From Kolteria novifilia (GTDB lineage Bacteria; Planctomycetota; Planctomycetia; Kolteriales; Kolteriaceae): a DNA stretch of 64,000 nt. Made by a program: the position numbers and the translations under genes. Position 1 is the stretch's first letter. The number at the start of each line of letters is the position of its first letter. Below are positions 55,949 to 64,000 of the stretch, piece after piece. The stretch is taken from the NCBI GenBank assembly GCA_007748055.1, contig CP036279.1, forward strand, positions 3,224,001-3,288,000, read 5' to 3'. The notes below the pieces were generated by a model. The model saw only the letters and a program-made list of their open reading frames with translations, was not told where the DNA came from and searched no databases.

Positions 55949-57241
55949 ATGATCGAAGATGCCCTGAAGAGCTTCGCGACCCTTCGGGAAAACGTGCCGA
56001 AGCTGCTCGAGGCTCTCAGCCGAGGTTCACTGCGAGGCGGTTCGCTCGACCCTTCGACGCGGAAGGAGTTGCAGGCCGCGCTACAAGAGGCTCTCCACGA
56101 TAAGCTTCCCAACTTGGAAGCGTCGTTTCGGGAGCTACTCGACAAGGACAAAGACGCCGACGCCATCCTGGCGGATGGAAATCAGCGACTCAACGAGGCG
56201 CTCAAGAGGTTTGAGGAGACGCAGGATGCGGAGGCCGCGGCCAAGGGGCCGGACATCGCCGATCACGTTTCCCGGCGGAACACCTTGATCAAGGAGCTGA
56301 TGGCGCTTTCCGAGCCAAGTCTGTTCTGGTGGGCGGTTGTTTCGCTCGCGTCACTTCGCGAGTCCGAGGTCCTCGACCTACAACGGAGCGATCGGATCGC
56401 GGTCGCCCTCGCGGCTCTCTGGGTCGCGACGCCGTCGCGAACTCATCCGCGCGTGGTCGAGCCGAGGTTGGCAAAGCGTCTCACGAGTCGTCCGGCTCAT
56501 TCGCTCTTTCCGGCGCTCGCGATGACGGGGCTCGATGTTCCCTCGTCGCTGAACTTCTCTCCAATCTCGTTTGTCATGCGTCTGGTGACGCACTACGTCG
56601 ACCAGACGAACGGCCCCGAAATCCTTCCTCACTACGATCGAGCCATTCGGCTGGCCCAAGGGATTCGGCAAGGCCATCTAGGCTGGGTTGACCGGACCGG
56701 TCACATCGACGAGCACGATGGCTTCTCGACTTGGCTGGAGGTCGAGAAGCTCGAGAAGCGCGTCGAGAGCATGCCGGAGGTTTCGCTTCAGCAGCGCGGA
56801 GACTTCCATATCGACGGCTGGCCCCTCGAAAAGATCGACGACGTGCTGCACCAGTGCTTCGAGGATCTTTCGGGCGTTCGCAGTGACTCGGAGGATGTCA
56901 TCGACATCATCGCGGTTCAGTTTCTTCGAAAGTTGCCAGAACCCGCTCCAGCTCCAGTGCCGCGACCCGAAGCTCCGCCGATGGTCCAGGACTGGGCGAT
57001 GGGGGGATCTTCCATCTCGTGCACCTCGCTGGCGCTGTCGCAACAGATGGAGTTCGATTCGCTTCGAAACAGCACGATCGCCGCGCGAACCGAAACGCCG
57101 ATGGATGACGCGTCGCCCCCCAGGGGCAGTGGCGGTTCCAGGACTCCTGGGAACGCCATTCACGATTGGACGTGGCTCCTCAGCAACGATGAGAATGCGA
57201 CGCCGTCCTCAAAGCACGCTTCTGGCGAAGGAGAAAATTGA
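55949..57241 (+). CDS. Protein of unknown function downstream of vgrG
   Basis: 430 aa, soluble. N-terminal 110 residues are charged and helical (KSFATLRENVPKLLEALSRG, NQRLNEALKRFEETQDAEAAAKG). The middle (115-325) is a helical domain (LFWWAVVSLASLRESEVLDL, HYDRAIRLAQGIRQG). A proline-rich linker (EPAPAPVPRPEAPP) leads to a low-complexity tail (RTETPMDDASPPRGSGGSRTPG). GGGAG lies seven bases before ATG 55949. The position between vgrG and a kinase gene, on one strand, suggests a spike adaptor, effector or kinase substrate; no family is recognised. I see no metal or nuclease motif. Confidence 0.65.
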   Translation: MIEDALKSFATLRENVPKLLEALSRGSLRGGSLDPSTRKELQAALQEALHDKLPNLEASFRELLDKDKDADAILADGNQRLNEALKRFEETQDAEAAAKGPDIADHVSRRNTLIKELMALSEPSLFWWAVVSLASLRESEVLDLQRSDRIAVALAALWVATPSRTHPRVVEPRLAKRLTSRPAHSLFPALAMTGLDVPSSLNFSPISFVMRLVTHYVDQTNGPEILPHYDRAIRLAQGIRQGHLGWVDRTGHIDEHDGFSTWLEVEKLEKRVESMPEVSLQQRGDFHIDGWPLEKIDDVLHQCFEDLSGVRSDSEDVIDIIAVQFLRKLPEPAPAPVPRPEAPPMVQDWAMGGSSISCTSLALSQQMEFDSLRNSTIAARTETPMDDASPPRGSGGSRTPGNAIHDWTWLLSNDENATPSSKHASGEGEN

Positions 57242-57354
57242 CGGCATGACGATTCGTGGCGAGTCGACTCTTCGTGAAGCAAAGTCATTCCGAGCCGGCA
57301 GCGACTTGATCGACGGGCGGGGACTCTCCCGAAGAGTTCTTTCATTGGCTAGAT

Positions 57355-57449
57355 GACTCGTGGGCATGCCGGAGACGGCTTCGTTTCGGCGAACTCCCGC
57401 TCGAACGTGAACCGAGGTTTCATGTCGCGCACTTGCCAATCAGGACACT
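57355..57449 (+). repeat. MITE-like element, copy iv (right half only)
   Basis: It begins ACTCGTGGGCATGCCGG, passes through GGAGACGGCTTCG, and ends TTGCCAATCAGGACACT, matching the right half of copy i (3094-3246, inverted). The left half and most of the palindrome are missing. It ends ten bases before the ATG of the downstream kinase and therefore contributes its 5' leader. Confidence 0.6.
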
Positions 57450-57458
57450 GGCGTTCTT

Positions 57459-59915
57459 ATGCAAGATGACAGTACTTCCTCCGAACCGTCCTCGATCGAG
57501 CCGGAGCGGACCGATCGCCTCTTCGCCGCCGCGGCCCTGATCGCAGGTCGATTGGACGAGGCGGCGATCCTGGGAGCGCTGCGTCTACTCGACGAACGAC
57601 CTTTGGAACGACTGGTCGATGTCTTCGTCTCGGAAGGCCTCGTGGGCGAGTCGGAAGTGATCAAGTTTCGGCGAACGATCGATTCGGGAAGCCACCCCGC
57701 CGCCGACAACGCCTCCAAGGACACGTTTCTCGAACGCCTGACCGAGCGCCGGGTGGCGCAAGCTCTCAAGAGTGTCCGCGATCCCTCATTGCGAGCGTTT
57801 CTCCAAGGGATGCCCAGCGATCCAGGGGATGATGGCTTCGCCACGCGGCGCCGCGAGTGCGATCTGACGGAACTCCACGGACGCGGCGGCTTCGGGGAAG
57901 TGTGGCGCGGCCATCAAGCGGCCCTCAACCGGGAAGTCGCCGTCAAACAGCTTCGGCCCGATTCGCACAAGGATGCCGAGGCGACGCAACGTTTTCTTCG
58001 CGAAGCCCACATCATCGCGAGTCTGCAACACCCGAACATCGTGCCGATCTACGATCTCTGGGCCGACGAGGAGGGCTTCCCACGCTACTCGATGCGATTC
58101 GTCCAGGGGAAGACCTTCGACGAGGTGATCACGGAGTTTCACCAGCGAACGCGCGATCGACGACGCGATCGCGTGGAACTCAATGAAATGCTCTACATCT
58201 TCCTCGCGGTCTGCGACGCGATCGCGTTCGCCCACGCTCACGGGGTGATTCATCGCGATCTCAAGCCCGAGAACATCATGGTCAGTGACTTCGGTCAGGT
58301 CGTGGTCCTCGACTGGGGGCTGGCCAAGATCGTGGATACGGCGAGCGATGCGCCAAGTCCGCCCGGGGGGGGCGAGGCCAAGGGGGCGACGCCGTTGCCG
58401 AAACGCTTCGGGTCGGTCATCACCGGTGGTGGGGCGATCGTCGGCAGCCCGACGTACATGTCGCCCGAGCAGGCCGCCGGCCTGGGGGAGGCTATCGGCA
58501 GGACAACCGACATCTATGGACTGGGAGGGATCCTCTACCGGATGCTCACCGGCAGCGTTCCACACCCCAGAACTCGAAACAAGTGGATTGGGCAGCACTT
58601 CGCCCAAATCATCAAGAAGGAAACCCCTCGCGCCCGCTCGACGGCGGCGTGGGTGCCGCGCCCGCTCGATGCCATCTGTGCCAAGGCCATGGCGAAGCCG
58701 CAGTCCGCTCGCTATCAGAGCGTGTCGGAACTGGAGATGGACATTCGCTGCTGGCTGGTCGATGAACCGGTCAGCGCCTGCCAGGAGCCGTTGGGGACAC
58801 GGCTGCGGCGTTGGTTTCTGAGGAGACGCGTGGGGACCGTCGTCTTCGTCTGCTTCATGGTGCTTTCGGCGGTGCTCGCGTGCGCGGCCTACTTCTTCCT
58901 CGAAGCCGACCGACGGGTCATCGATCAGGAGACGACAACCCAGCTTCGTCGCAGTGCCGAGTCGCAGCAGCGGATGATCGATCAAAAACTCGAGGAGTTG
59001 GAGGGGGATCTCCAGGTGCTCACGGGACTGACGTCCCTCCGACGCTTCACCCGGCAAGTTGTCATCAAAGCGCCCCAGAACGAACGCGCCGAACTCGAGG
59101 ATGTGCCGGCCGACATGCGCAACGTGCTCGATTCGAATCGCTACTTCAACGCCATCGGAATCTGGATCCTGCGCGGGGGCCAGACGACGATCTACGAAGT
59201 CTCCCACTCCGAGGAGACCTCCAGGGCGGTCTTCAAAGAGACCTCGCTGCCGCAAGACGTCGAGCAATTCTTGGCGGACAGCCGATCCATTCCCGTCGGG
59301 ACGACCCGGGCGATGATCCGATCGACCGAGACCGCCGATGGGCCCGAGCCATCGAACATGATCGCGGCATCCCCATCGCTTGGCGAGGATGGAGATGTCT
59401 CCATCGTCATCTTTATCGATGCCGACATCCGATTCCTGGGACTCGGCACGCATCGCGACGACTTGGTGCGGACGGAGGTCTACATCACCGATGATCGTGG
59501 GGCGATTCTCTTGGCGCAGGACGAACCCCCCAAGCCGGCCGGCGGCAAGCAACCCCTCATTCAGCACCTCTATCCGGAAGCGACGCACTATTTTTCTGGC
59601 AAGTCGCCGCCGTCAAGCGACACGGAGTTCTTCGTCACCAGCGGGTCTCGCACCGTCCGCGTCGAACCAATCGTCGATGAGGTCTTCGACGGCGACGCCC
59701 CGATTCACTTGGTGAAGGTTCGCGACCTCTCGCACTTCGTCGAGACGCTTCACGAGACCCGATCACAAGTGGTCGTGGTGGTCTTGTTCCTGCTCGTGGG
59801 AGCCCTCGTCGTGATCGGCGGCGTCCTTTGGCTGCTTACTCCTCCTTCGAATTGGTCGGCCCTCGGCGACGTTGACTCCCCTCGACCGCCTTCGTCTTCG
59901 AGGGAAATGGGTTGA
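57459..59915 (+). CDS. Receptor-type Ser/Thr protein kinase with extracytoplasmic sensor (DWG variant)
   Basis: An 818-aa kinase. A helical N-terminal region (1-130) precedes the kinase domain (about 135-435): GRGGFGEV (141-148), K163, H265-R266-D267 and a D285-W286-G287 in place of DFG, with SPEQAAG as the activation-loop end. A transmembrane helix (about 457-480) is followed by an extracytoplasmic region of about 285 residues with Cache-like alternation (SAESQQRMIDQKLEELEGD, YFNAIGIWILRGGQTTIYEV), then a second helix (about 770-795) near the C-terminus. DWG is known in several planctomycete kinases and keeps the Mg-binding Asp, so activity is expected. Its leader is partly made by a MITE-like repeat. 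Possible regulator of the vgrG cluster. Confidence 0.9.
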   Translation: MQDDSTSSEPSSIEPERTDRLFAAAALIAGRLDEAAILGALRLLDERPLERLVDVFVSEGLVGESEVIKFRRTIDSGSHPAADNASKDTFLERLTERRVAQALKSVRDPSLRAFLQGMPSDPGDDGFATRRRECDLTELHGRGGFGEVWRGHQAALNREVAVKQLRPDSHKDAEATQRFLREAHIIASLQHPNIVPIYDLWADEEGFPRYSMRFVQGKTFDEVITEFHQRTRDRRRDRVELNEMLYIFLAVCDAIAFAHAHGVIHRDLKPENIMVSDFGQVVVLDWGLAKIVDTASDAPSPPGGGEAKGATPLPKRFGSVITGGGAIVGSPTYMSPEQAAGLGEAIGRTTDIYGLGGILYRMLTGSVPHPRTRNKWIGQHFAQIIKKETPRARSTAAWVPRPLDAICAKAMAKPQSARYQSVSELEMDIRCWLVDEPVSACQEPLGTRLRRWFLRRRVGTVVFVCFMVLSAVLACAAYFFLEADRRVIDQETTTQLRRSAESQQRMIDQKLEELEGDLQVLTGLTSLRRFTRQVVIKAPQNERAELEDVPADMRNVLDSNRYFNAIGIWILRGGQTTIYEVSHSEETSRAVFKETSLPQDVEQFLADSRSIPVGTTRAMIRSTETADGPEPSNMIAASPSLGEDGDVSIVIFIDADIRFLGLGTHRDDLVRTEVYITDDRGAILLAQDEPPKPAGGKQPLIQHLYPEATHYFSGKSPPSSDTEFFVTSGSRTVRVEPIVDEVFDGDAPIHLVKVRDLSHFVETLHETRSQVVVVVLFLLVGALVVIGGVLWLLTPPSNWSALGDVDSPRPPSSSREMG

Positions 59916-60257
59916 ACTCGACACCCACGCGCCATCGCCGTCGTCATGAACCTGGCCTTCAGGAAACCTTCGGCCCCCTCCCGGCCGACCGCGACCGGGC
60001 ACGCAGATCGGGTTGATCAACGGTGGGACGTGACGTTTCAAGGGCACCGTCGACGAACCAATGTGGCGGGTCAATGGCTGTCGCCGCGGCGACATCTCCC
60101 ACGGCATGGAAAACTTTTCTCTACCCACGCGTTCGGCGCCGATGTAGAACAACCATCAGCCGACACTTGGTCGCCCAACGAGCCCCCCCGCTCTCAATCC
60201 CGCGACCCAGTCGCTGGCATGACGCAACGCCCGACAGCCAAAGCGTTTGCGTCAACG
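59916..60257. other. Intergenic region upstream of tRNA-Arg
   Basis: A 342-bp gap with no gene that I can support. CGTTTGCGTCAACGC at 60245-60259 overlaps the first two bases of the tRNA gene and recurs with one change at 60355-60369. Confidence 0.5.
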
Positions 60258-60331
<74 letters not shown>

Positions 60332-60333
60332 TT

Positions 60334-61094
60334 CTAACCTGTTGATGTGGAATCGTTTACGTCAACGCTCTCGCATTGCGTTTTAGGTCTCTGGGCGGGT
60401 GTCACGTCAACTGTCACGTTGGACCACAAAGCATCGACTGCTGCTTGTTCCACGTCCGCATAGAACGCCATCGTCGTCGCCAGTTCTGCATGGCGCATCA
60501 GACGTTGCAGCGTTTGAGCCGGCACCTTTGCGGCCATCCGCGTTCCAAACGACCGCCTCAAGTCGTGAAGAGTGATGAGCCCATACCTCGAGGCCCCTTT
60601 GACTCCCGCCTTCTTGGCAATGCCCCGAAAGGTGTCGGCGAGACGGCTCGGATCAACGCTCATGTCGTAGCGGCCGATGAGGAGCCCTTCAGGGATTCCG
60701 CTTGGGAAGTGCACCCTCAAAGCCGCGTCCATCTCGGGGGACAAGATGCAGTGGTGGTCGGCATCCTTCGCCTTGTTGACGGGGATGTGGATTCGATGCC
60801 CAGCGAGGTCGATGTCCTCGCCGCGAACCCATCGAGACTCGCTCGCCCTCATGCCGCAATGCCAACAAAAGGCGATCAGGAGCCGCCAATGGTCATCCGG
60901 GCAGGCGGCAAGCAATCGGTCAAAGACTTCGGCGTTGATGCGCGCCGCGGCCCTGACCTTCGCCCGATTCGTTCCTTTTAGGACGGCTGGCATGTCGATG
61001 ACGGGCACCTTGGAGATGAACCCACGCTTGTGGGCCCACCGCAAGATGCTCTTCATGTACATCAGGGTCGATCGGATCGTGTAGGGGCTCAGCG
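60334..61094 (-). pseudogene. Truncated tyrosine-type site-specific integrase
   Basis: The catalytic domain and part of the core-binding domain of a phage-type integrase. Counting from an internal ATG at 61062, the active-site residues are R72 (CGMRASE), H166 and R169 (LHDLRRSFGTRMA), H191 (RHAELATTMAFY) and Y201. Upstream of that ATG the frame continues with ALSPYTIRSTLMYM, a typical core-binding segment, and is then cut at about 61094 by the CAGGG end of an ISAs1-type element. The N-terminal DNA-binding part is lost, so integration or excision activity is unlikely. The location next to tRNA-Arg and the direction toward it fit an integrated element. Confidence 0.88.
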
Positions 61095-62091
61095 CAGGGC
61101 CAGCGCATACTAAGTGGCTTTTCCTGTAAGGACTTCCATCAAGAAGTCATCGCTCCAGCCGCAGCTTCGGCGTTTCATCGCGATGCTGTCCTTGCTTGGA
61201 TGTTGCTTAAGTAGAGAGAGCGTGAAACGATCGAGCCAGGCGAAATTCTCACGGGCGAGCCGATCGCGGATGCGCGAATCATCCTCGCGATAGACGACGT
61301 CGAGAATCCAATGGCAGGAATTCTCGACCCCCCAGTGGCCGCGGACGGCACGGGCGAAACGTCGGACGCCCATCCCAAGACTACTGATGTACCGCCGAAT
61401 CTCGACCGTCTCTTTCCCGTCACGTAGGCAGACCGCGATGACCATGCCAATCGTCCGAAGTCCCGCCCACGCGGCCGAGTCCACCAGGTTTCGCGGAGCC
61501 GGCATTTGATAATAGGTTCGTGTCGTCGTGCGACCGTGGGCGGTTTCGGTCGTCTCATGTTTGCGAACCTTGCCACTGGCGAAGTCATCTTCGGTCTCGG
61601 CCAGAAAGGTGTCGGCGATCGCTGTCTCGAGGCTCTCTTGGTTACCCTTGACTGCCAAGACGTAGTCAGCTCCGCCCTCGACGATCTGCTGGGCGATCGC
61701 CTTCTGCGTTCCCATCGCGTCGATGGTGATGATCGCTCCCTGGAGATCGACCAACCGTAAAAGCTCGGGAATCGCCGTGATTTCGTTCGATTTCTCCTCG
61801 CAGGCGACTTGTCCCAGCGACAGGCCCAACTCGCTGGCCCACAGGCTGACCGCGTGCAACGCTCCCAGCCCGCGTTTGCGGTCGTGGCTGCGGCGATTCG
61901 TCTTACCATCGACCGCAAAGACCGGTTGACTAACAGCACCCTCTTCACAAGCCGCCTGCCGTAGTGACTCTAGCCAACTGACAAAACAGGACTGAAAGGC
62001 ATCCGGTCGCAACGCCGCCAAGACCCGCCGGAAGACGTCCTTGGCCGGAATGCCGTTGGGAAGCTCGAGCGTCCCCAGCAGCAAGTCTTTT
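61095..62091 (-). mobile_element. ISAs1-family insertion sequence remnant
   Basis: The right end CAGGGCCAGCGCATAC at 61095 fits ISAs1-type termini and interrupts the integrase gene. The other terminus is missing: at about 62091 the element stops where the ISL3-family element begins. A single transposase fragment fills it. The remnant is about 1.0 kb against roughly 1.2-1.3 kb for complete relatives. Confidence 0.75.
61110..62091 (-). pseudogene. ISAs1-family transposase, 5'-truncated
   Basis: 327 codons remain. DDE residues are visible: D in FAVDGKTNRRS, D in ITIDAMGTQ, and E in RGHWGVENSCHWILDV, with YREDDSRIR after it. The first recognisable stretch, AKDLLLGTLELPNGIPAKDVF, corresponds to about residue 50-60 of complete ISAs1 transposases; what precedes it is ISL3 sequence. 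A TTG at 62084 could start translation, but the missing N-terminal part makes function unlikely. The C-terminus (EVLTGKAT) is intact, 15 bases from the element end. Confidence 0.88.
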
Positions 62092-63665
62092 GCCTCGTCT
62101 TCAGAATTTGTGGGTCGATGGTGGCTCGGGGAGGTTGCCGAGATTGTGATAGAGAGCGTATTTGAGGGTGCTGGGGTCGCGAAAGCCGTAGGAGCGGCGG
62201 GTCGTCAATTTGACCTTCAGATTCATTCCCTCGACGGCGCCCGCGGAAATCTCTCCTTTTGCCTCGAACCAATTGAAGATCTGCTCGGCGTGACGCTCGA
62301 GGGTTCGTGCCAGGTTGCGCATCGGTTCGATCCGTGTGCTCAAGGCCCGATCGAGCCACTCCTGGAAGAAGGATCCGATCCGCCAGGGAGCCTTGTAGTC
62401 CCAAAGCCGCTGGAAATCTTCCTTCATCAGGTAGCACTTGACCGTCCTGAGGTTGTGCGTCAACAACTCGTTGAGACGAAGGACCTCCTTGCGTTTGAGG
62501 TTGCCGCGACGCTTGAGCAGCAGCCAACGCGTCCGCTTGAGCACCTCGAAGCCCTTGCGTTTGAGTTCGCGTGCCTCCTGGGCCCGCACCTTGTCGATCG
62601 CCTTGTTGAACAACTGCATGATGTGGAAGCGGTCGAGGATGTGCAGGGCCCCATTGGCCTCGCGAGCGATGACCGACAGGTAGGCCTTCCACATGTCGCT
62701 GCAGATGTACTTCAGCCGCTCGGTTCGCCGCCTGCCGAAGAAGCGAAAGAAACGACCGAGCGTCTCCTTGGTCCGGTCTTGCCCGACCCAAAGCAGACGA
62801 CGCGATCCGCGGTCGATCTGATAGACCAGGGTGAAGTACTGATGGCCCTTGCGGTAGGCGACCTCGTCGATGCCGATCGCCTCGATCCCTTCCAGGTCGC
62901 GATGGCGGATTCCCCAGCAAACCGCCATTTTCACCGCACGAAAGACGGTGTGCCAACTCGTGCCGAAGATCGCGGCGGTCTCACGCCAGCTCAAGCGTTT
63001 GGCCCAACGGGCCAGGAACCATTGGAAGCTCGACGTCGTCCGCTCCTTGCCCGACGCCCAGGGAAGGCGTTCCACCTTCACCCCGCAAACAGGGCATGCG
63101 ACCCGCCGTGCCGCGTAGACGAACCAGACCGCCAGGCCCCACAGCGGCACATGCTGAAAACGACGCTCCGGCAGGTGGTCGTAAGTGCCGGCACGATTCC
63201 CGCAACCCGAACAGATCGGCCGGCTGCGACGCCGTGGGCGAACCCGAACCAGCAGTCCCTCTTTCGACGAATCGGCCCAAGCCGCCGATTCGTAGACGAA
63301 ACTCCCGTGACGCTCCAAGGCGTTGAGGATAACCTGAAGTCGCATCCCGTCTCTCGCGGCTGGCGTTTGAAGAAGTCCTTGCAAACTCCATCATGCGCCA
63401 CTCGAGAGCGGGATGCTCTTTTACTCCCTCCTGCCGACTTCTCTCCTTTCCGCTTGACCAGTGGAACATCCTCCCCGCCAACGGCCAAGGAGGAGTCTTT
63501 GCCGGGCGACCGAAGCCGAGCCACGATGGCGAGGCTGCAGGGCGAGCGAAGCGAGAAGACAAGGCAAAGCAGCAGCCGGACGCGGCCCTTGGCATACGGC
63601 GGTAACCTCCACTACCAAGCGGAACGGAGAATACACTCACCACCCACAGATTTGGCAATAGAGCC
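62092..63665 (-). mobile_element. ISL3-family insertion sequence, apparently complete
   Basis: About 1574 bp. Imperfect terminal inverted repeats: GGCTCTATTGCCAAATC then TGTGGG, read on the minus strand from 63665, and GCCTCGTCTTCAGAATT then TGTGGG on the plus strand from 62092 (15 of 23 matches, ungapped). The expected 8-bp target duplication is absent: AGTCTTTT on one side and CCAATTCT on the other. The flanks are also different genes, so the insertion was followed or accompanied by loss of adjacent DNA. The 63385-63640 part is non-coding leader. Confidence 0.8.
62101..63345 (-). CDS. ISL3-family transposase
   Basis: A 414-aa DDE transposase, full length. The N-terminal zinc-ribbon-like cysteines are CSGCGN and CPVCGV, followed by an HTH region (KRLSWRETAAIFGTSWHTVFRAV). 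Catalytic residues are D in GIDEVAYRKGHQY, D in ICSDMWKAY and E in AVEGMNLKVK, in the standard ISL3 settings (GxDExxxxxGxxY, DMWxxY, ExxNxxIK-like). ATG 63345 opens MRLQVILNALERHGSF, the normal family start; an upstream start at 63384 would add 13 residues. The stop lies nine bases inside the element's end. Probably active in protein terms. Confidence 0.93.
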   Translation of the reverse strand: MRLQVILNALERHGSFVYESAAWADSSKEGLLVRVRPRRRSRPICSGCGNRAGTYDHLPERRFQHVPLWGLAVWFVYAARRVACPVCGVKVERLPWASGKERTTSSFQWFLARWAKRLSWRETAAIFGTSWHTVFRAVKMAVCWGIRHRDLEGIEAIGIDEVAYRKGHQYFTLVYQIDRGSRRLLWVGQDRTKETLGRFFRFFGRRRTERLKYICSDMWKAYLSVIAREANGALHILDRFHIMQLFNKAIDKVRAQEARELKRKGFEVLKRTRWLLLKRRGNLKRKEVLRLNELLTHNLRTVKCYLMKEDFQRLWDYKAPWRIGSFFQEWLDRALSTRIEPMRNLARTLERHAEQIFNWFEAKGEISAGAVEGMNLKVKLTTRRSYGFRDPSTLKYALYHNLGNLPEPPSTHKF

Positions 63666-63857
63666 CCAATTCTTTCTGCTGCTGAAGAACTAGGACTTTC
63701 CCAAAGTCAGTTGAATGACTACGTGAACGATCGTCCTCAATTCTTTAAGGTCGAGGACGCCAAAACCAACTTGAGCCATAAAGACGAGCTATCAGGGAAC
63801 GACAATCTTGGCCCCATACTCCGGGACATGAGAAACTACTTTGGGATCGACAGGTGA
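63666..63857 (+). pseudogene. C-terminal stub of a probable polymorphic nuclease toxin
   Basis: 63 codons and a stop are left after the ISL3 end. The sequence has a helix (ILSAAEELGLSQSQLNDYVN), then RPQFFKVEDAKTNLSHKDE and GPILRDMRNYFGIDR. A Glu followed by an N..SH-x-x-E block after a short helix resembles the C-terminal nuclease domains of HNH/Endo VII-type (GH-E-like) polymorphic toxins. The base composition is visibly more A+T-rich than the chromosome to the left. The remainder of the toxin gene, including trafficking domains, has been lost at the IS junction. The family call is by eye; the following ankyrin-like gene supports it. Confidence 0.5.
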
Positions 63858-63861
63858 AACC

Positions 63862-64000
63862 ATGCCTAAGCCTAGTATGGACGAAATGTATGACGCAATC
63901 TACGACGGGAATTGTAGTCAAATTGACTCGCTGATTCGTTTAGGACTGGGAGTTGACACGAAGGCTGAGGGCGAAGAATGGAATTTTCTCCACATGGCAC
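63862..64000 (+). CDS. Ankyrin-repeat protein, probable immunity protein (partial, runs off the window)
   Basis: 46 codons are visible from ATG 63862, four bases after the toxin-stub stop codon. DAIYDGNCSQIDSLIRLG, then LGVDTKAEGEEWNFLHMA, is an ankyrin-type unit (helix, helix, then the G.......WN.LH.A opening of the next repeat). Single-domain ankyrin proteins directly downstream of polymorphic toxin C-termini are a known immunity type, acting in the cytoplasm by binding the toxin. The tight spacing and low G+C support a toxin-immunity pair. The end of the gene is outside the window. Confidence 0.65.
   Translation, partial: MPKPSMDEMYDAIYDGNCSQIDSLIRLGLGVDTKAEGEEWNFLHMA

Noticed and set aside
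60334-61094. Functional integrase
   Set aside because: The N-terminal part is missing at the ISAs1 junction although the catalytic residues are intact.
62041-63693. 550-codon plus-strand frame across the ISL3 element
   Set aside because: It is the antisense of the ISL3 transposase; composition and lack of motifs mark it as a shadow.

Overview
The window is G+C-rich chromosomal DNA that reads as Planctomycetota, probably class Planctomycetia. The evidence is the gene mix: an ECF sigma factor translationally coupled to a Ser/Thr kinase with a WD40 tail, a second kinase with a DWG motif, a sulfatase, several secreted carbohydrate-active proteins, YCII, isochorismatase and AHSA1 stress or detoxification genes, and short palindromic repeats scattered between genes. 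Most genes stand alone or in pairs, on both strands.

1-8.5 kb holds small metabolic and detoxification genes: an MBL hydrolase-ArsR-SRPBCC operon, SMP-30 lactonase, a secreted beta-propeller-like protein, isochorismatase, dienelactone hydrolase, transglutaminase and YCII. 8.8-20.4 kb is mostly housekeeping: NADP-type glutamate dehydrogenase, a GH99-like/SGNH pair, FabF, RidA, sucCD, a nucleoside hydrolase and ChaA. 20.5-26.5 kb carries a hybrid histidine kinase, a TlpA-type thioredoxin, VanZ and TVP38/TMEM64 proteins.

27-40.4 kb is a polysaccharide region. A 1468-aa TPR protein with a predicted outer-membrane barrel converges, with overlapping 3' ends, on a 1202-aa cellulose-synthase-like glycosyltransferase that also carries two PilZ-like regions and its own TPR domain. 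GH10 xylanase, sulfatase and PL10 pectate lyase genes follow. 41-60 kb holds signalling and envelope genes: ECF sigma plus kinase-WD40, two unknown proteins, a ceramidase-like enzyme, a LuxR-type HTH, two transporters, an enlarged VgrG, an unknown protein and a second receptor kinase.

The right end (60.26-64.0 kb) is a decayed island at tRNA-Arg(CCU). In order it holds a truncated tyrosine integrase, a truncated ISAs1-family element, an intact-looking ISL3-family element without matching target duplications, the C-terminal stub of a probable polymorphic nuclease toxin, and the start of an ankyrin-type, immunity-like gene that leaves the window.

Two palindrome families (A, around GCCCACGCTTGCGTGGGC; B, around CACTGGCTG..CAGCCAGTG) occur between genes. 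Family A is amplified in tandem at three places with different linkers. Some A copies sit inside a roughly 150-bp MITE-like element with CTAGTGCCCTGATTGG-type ends.
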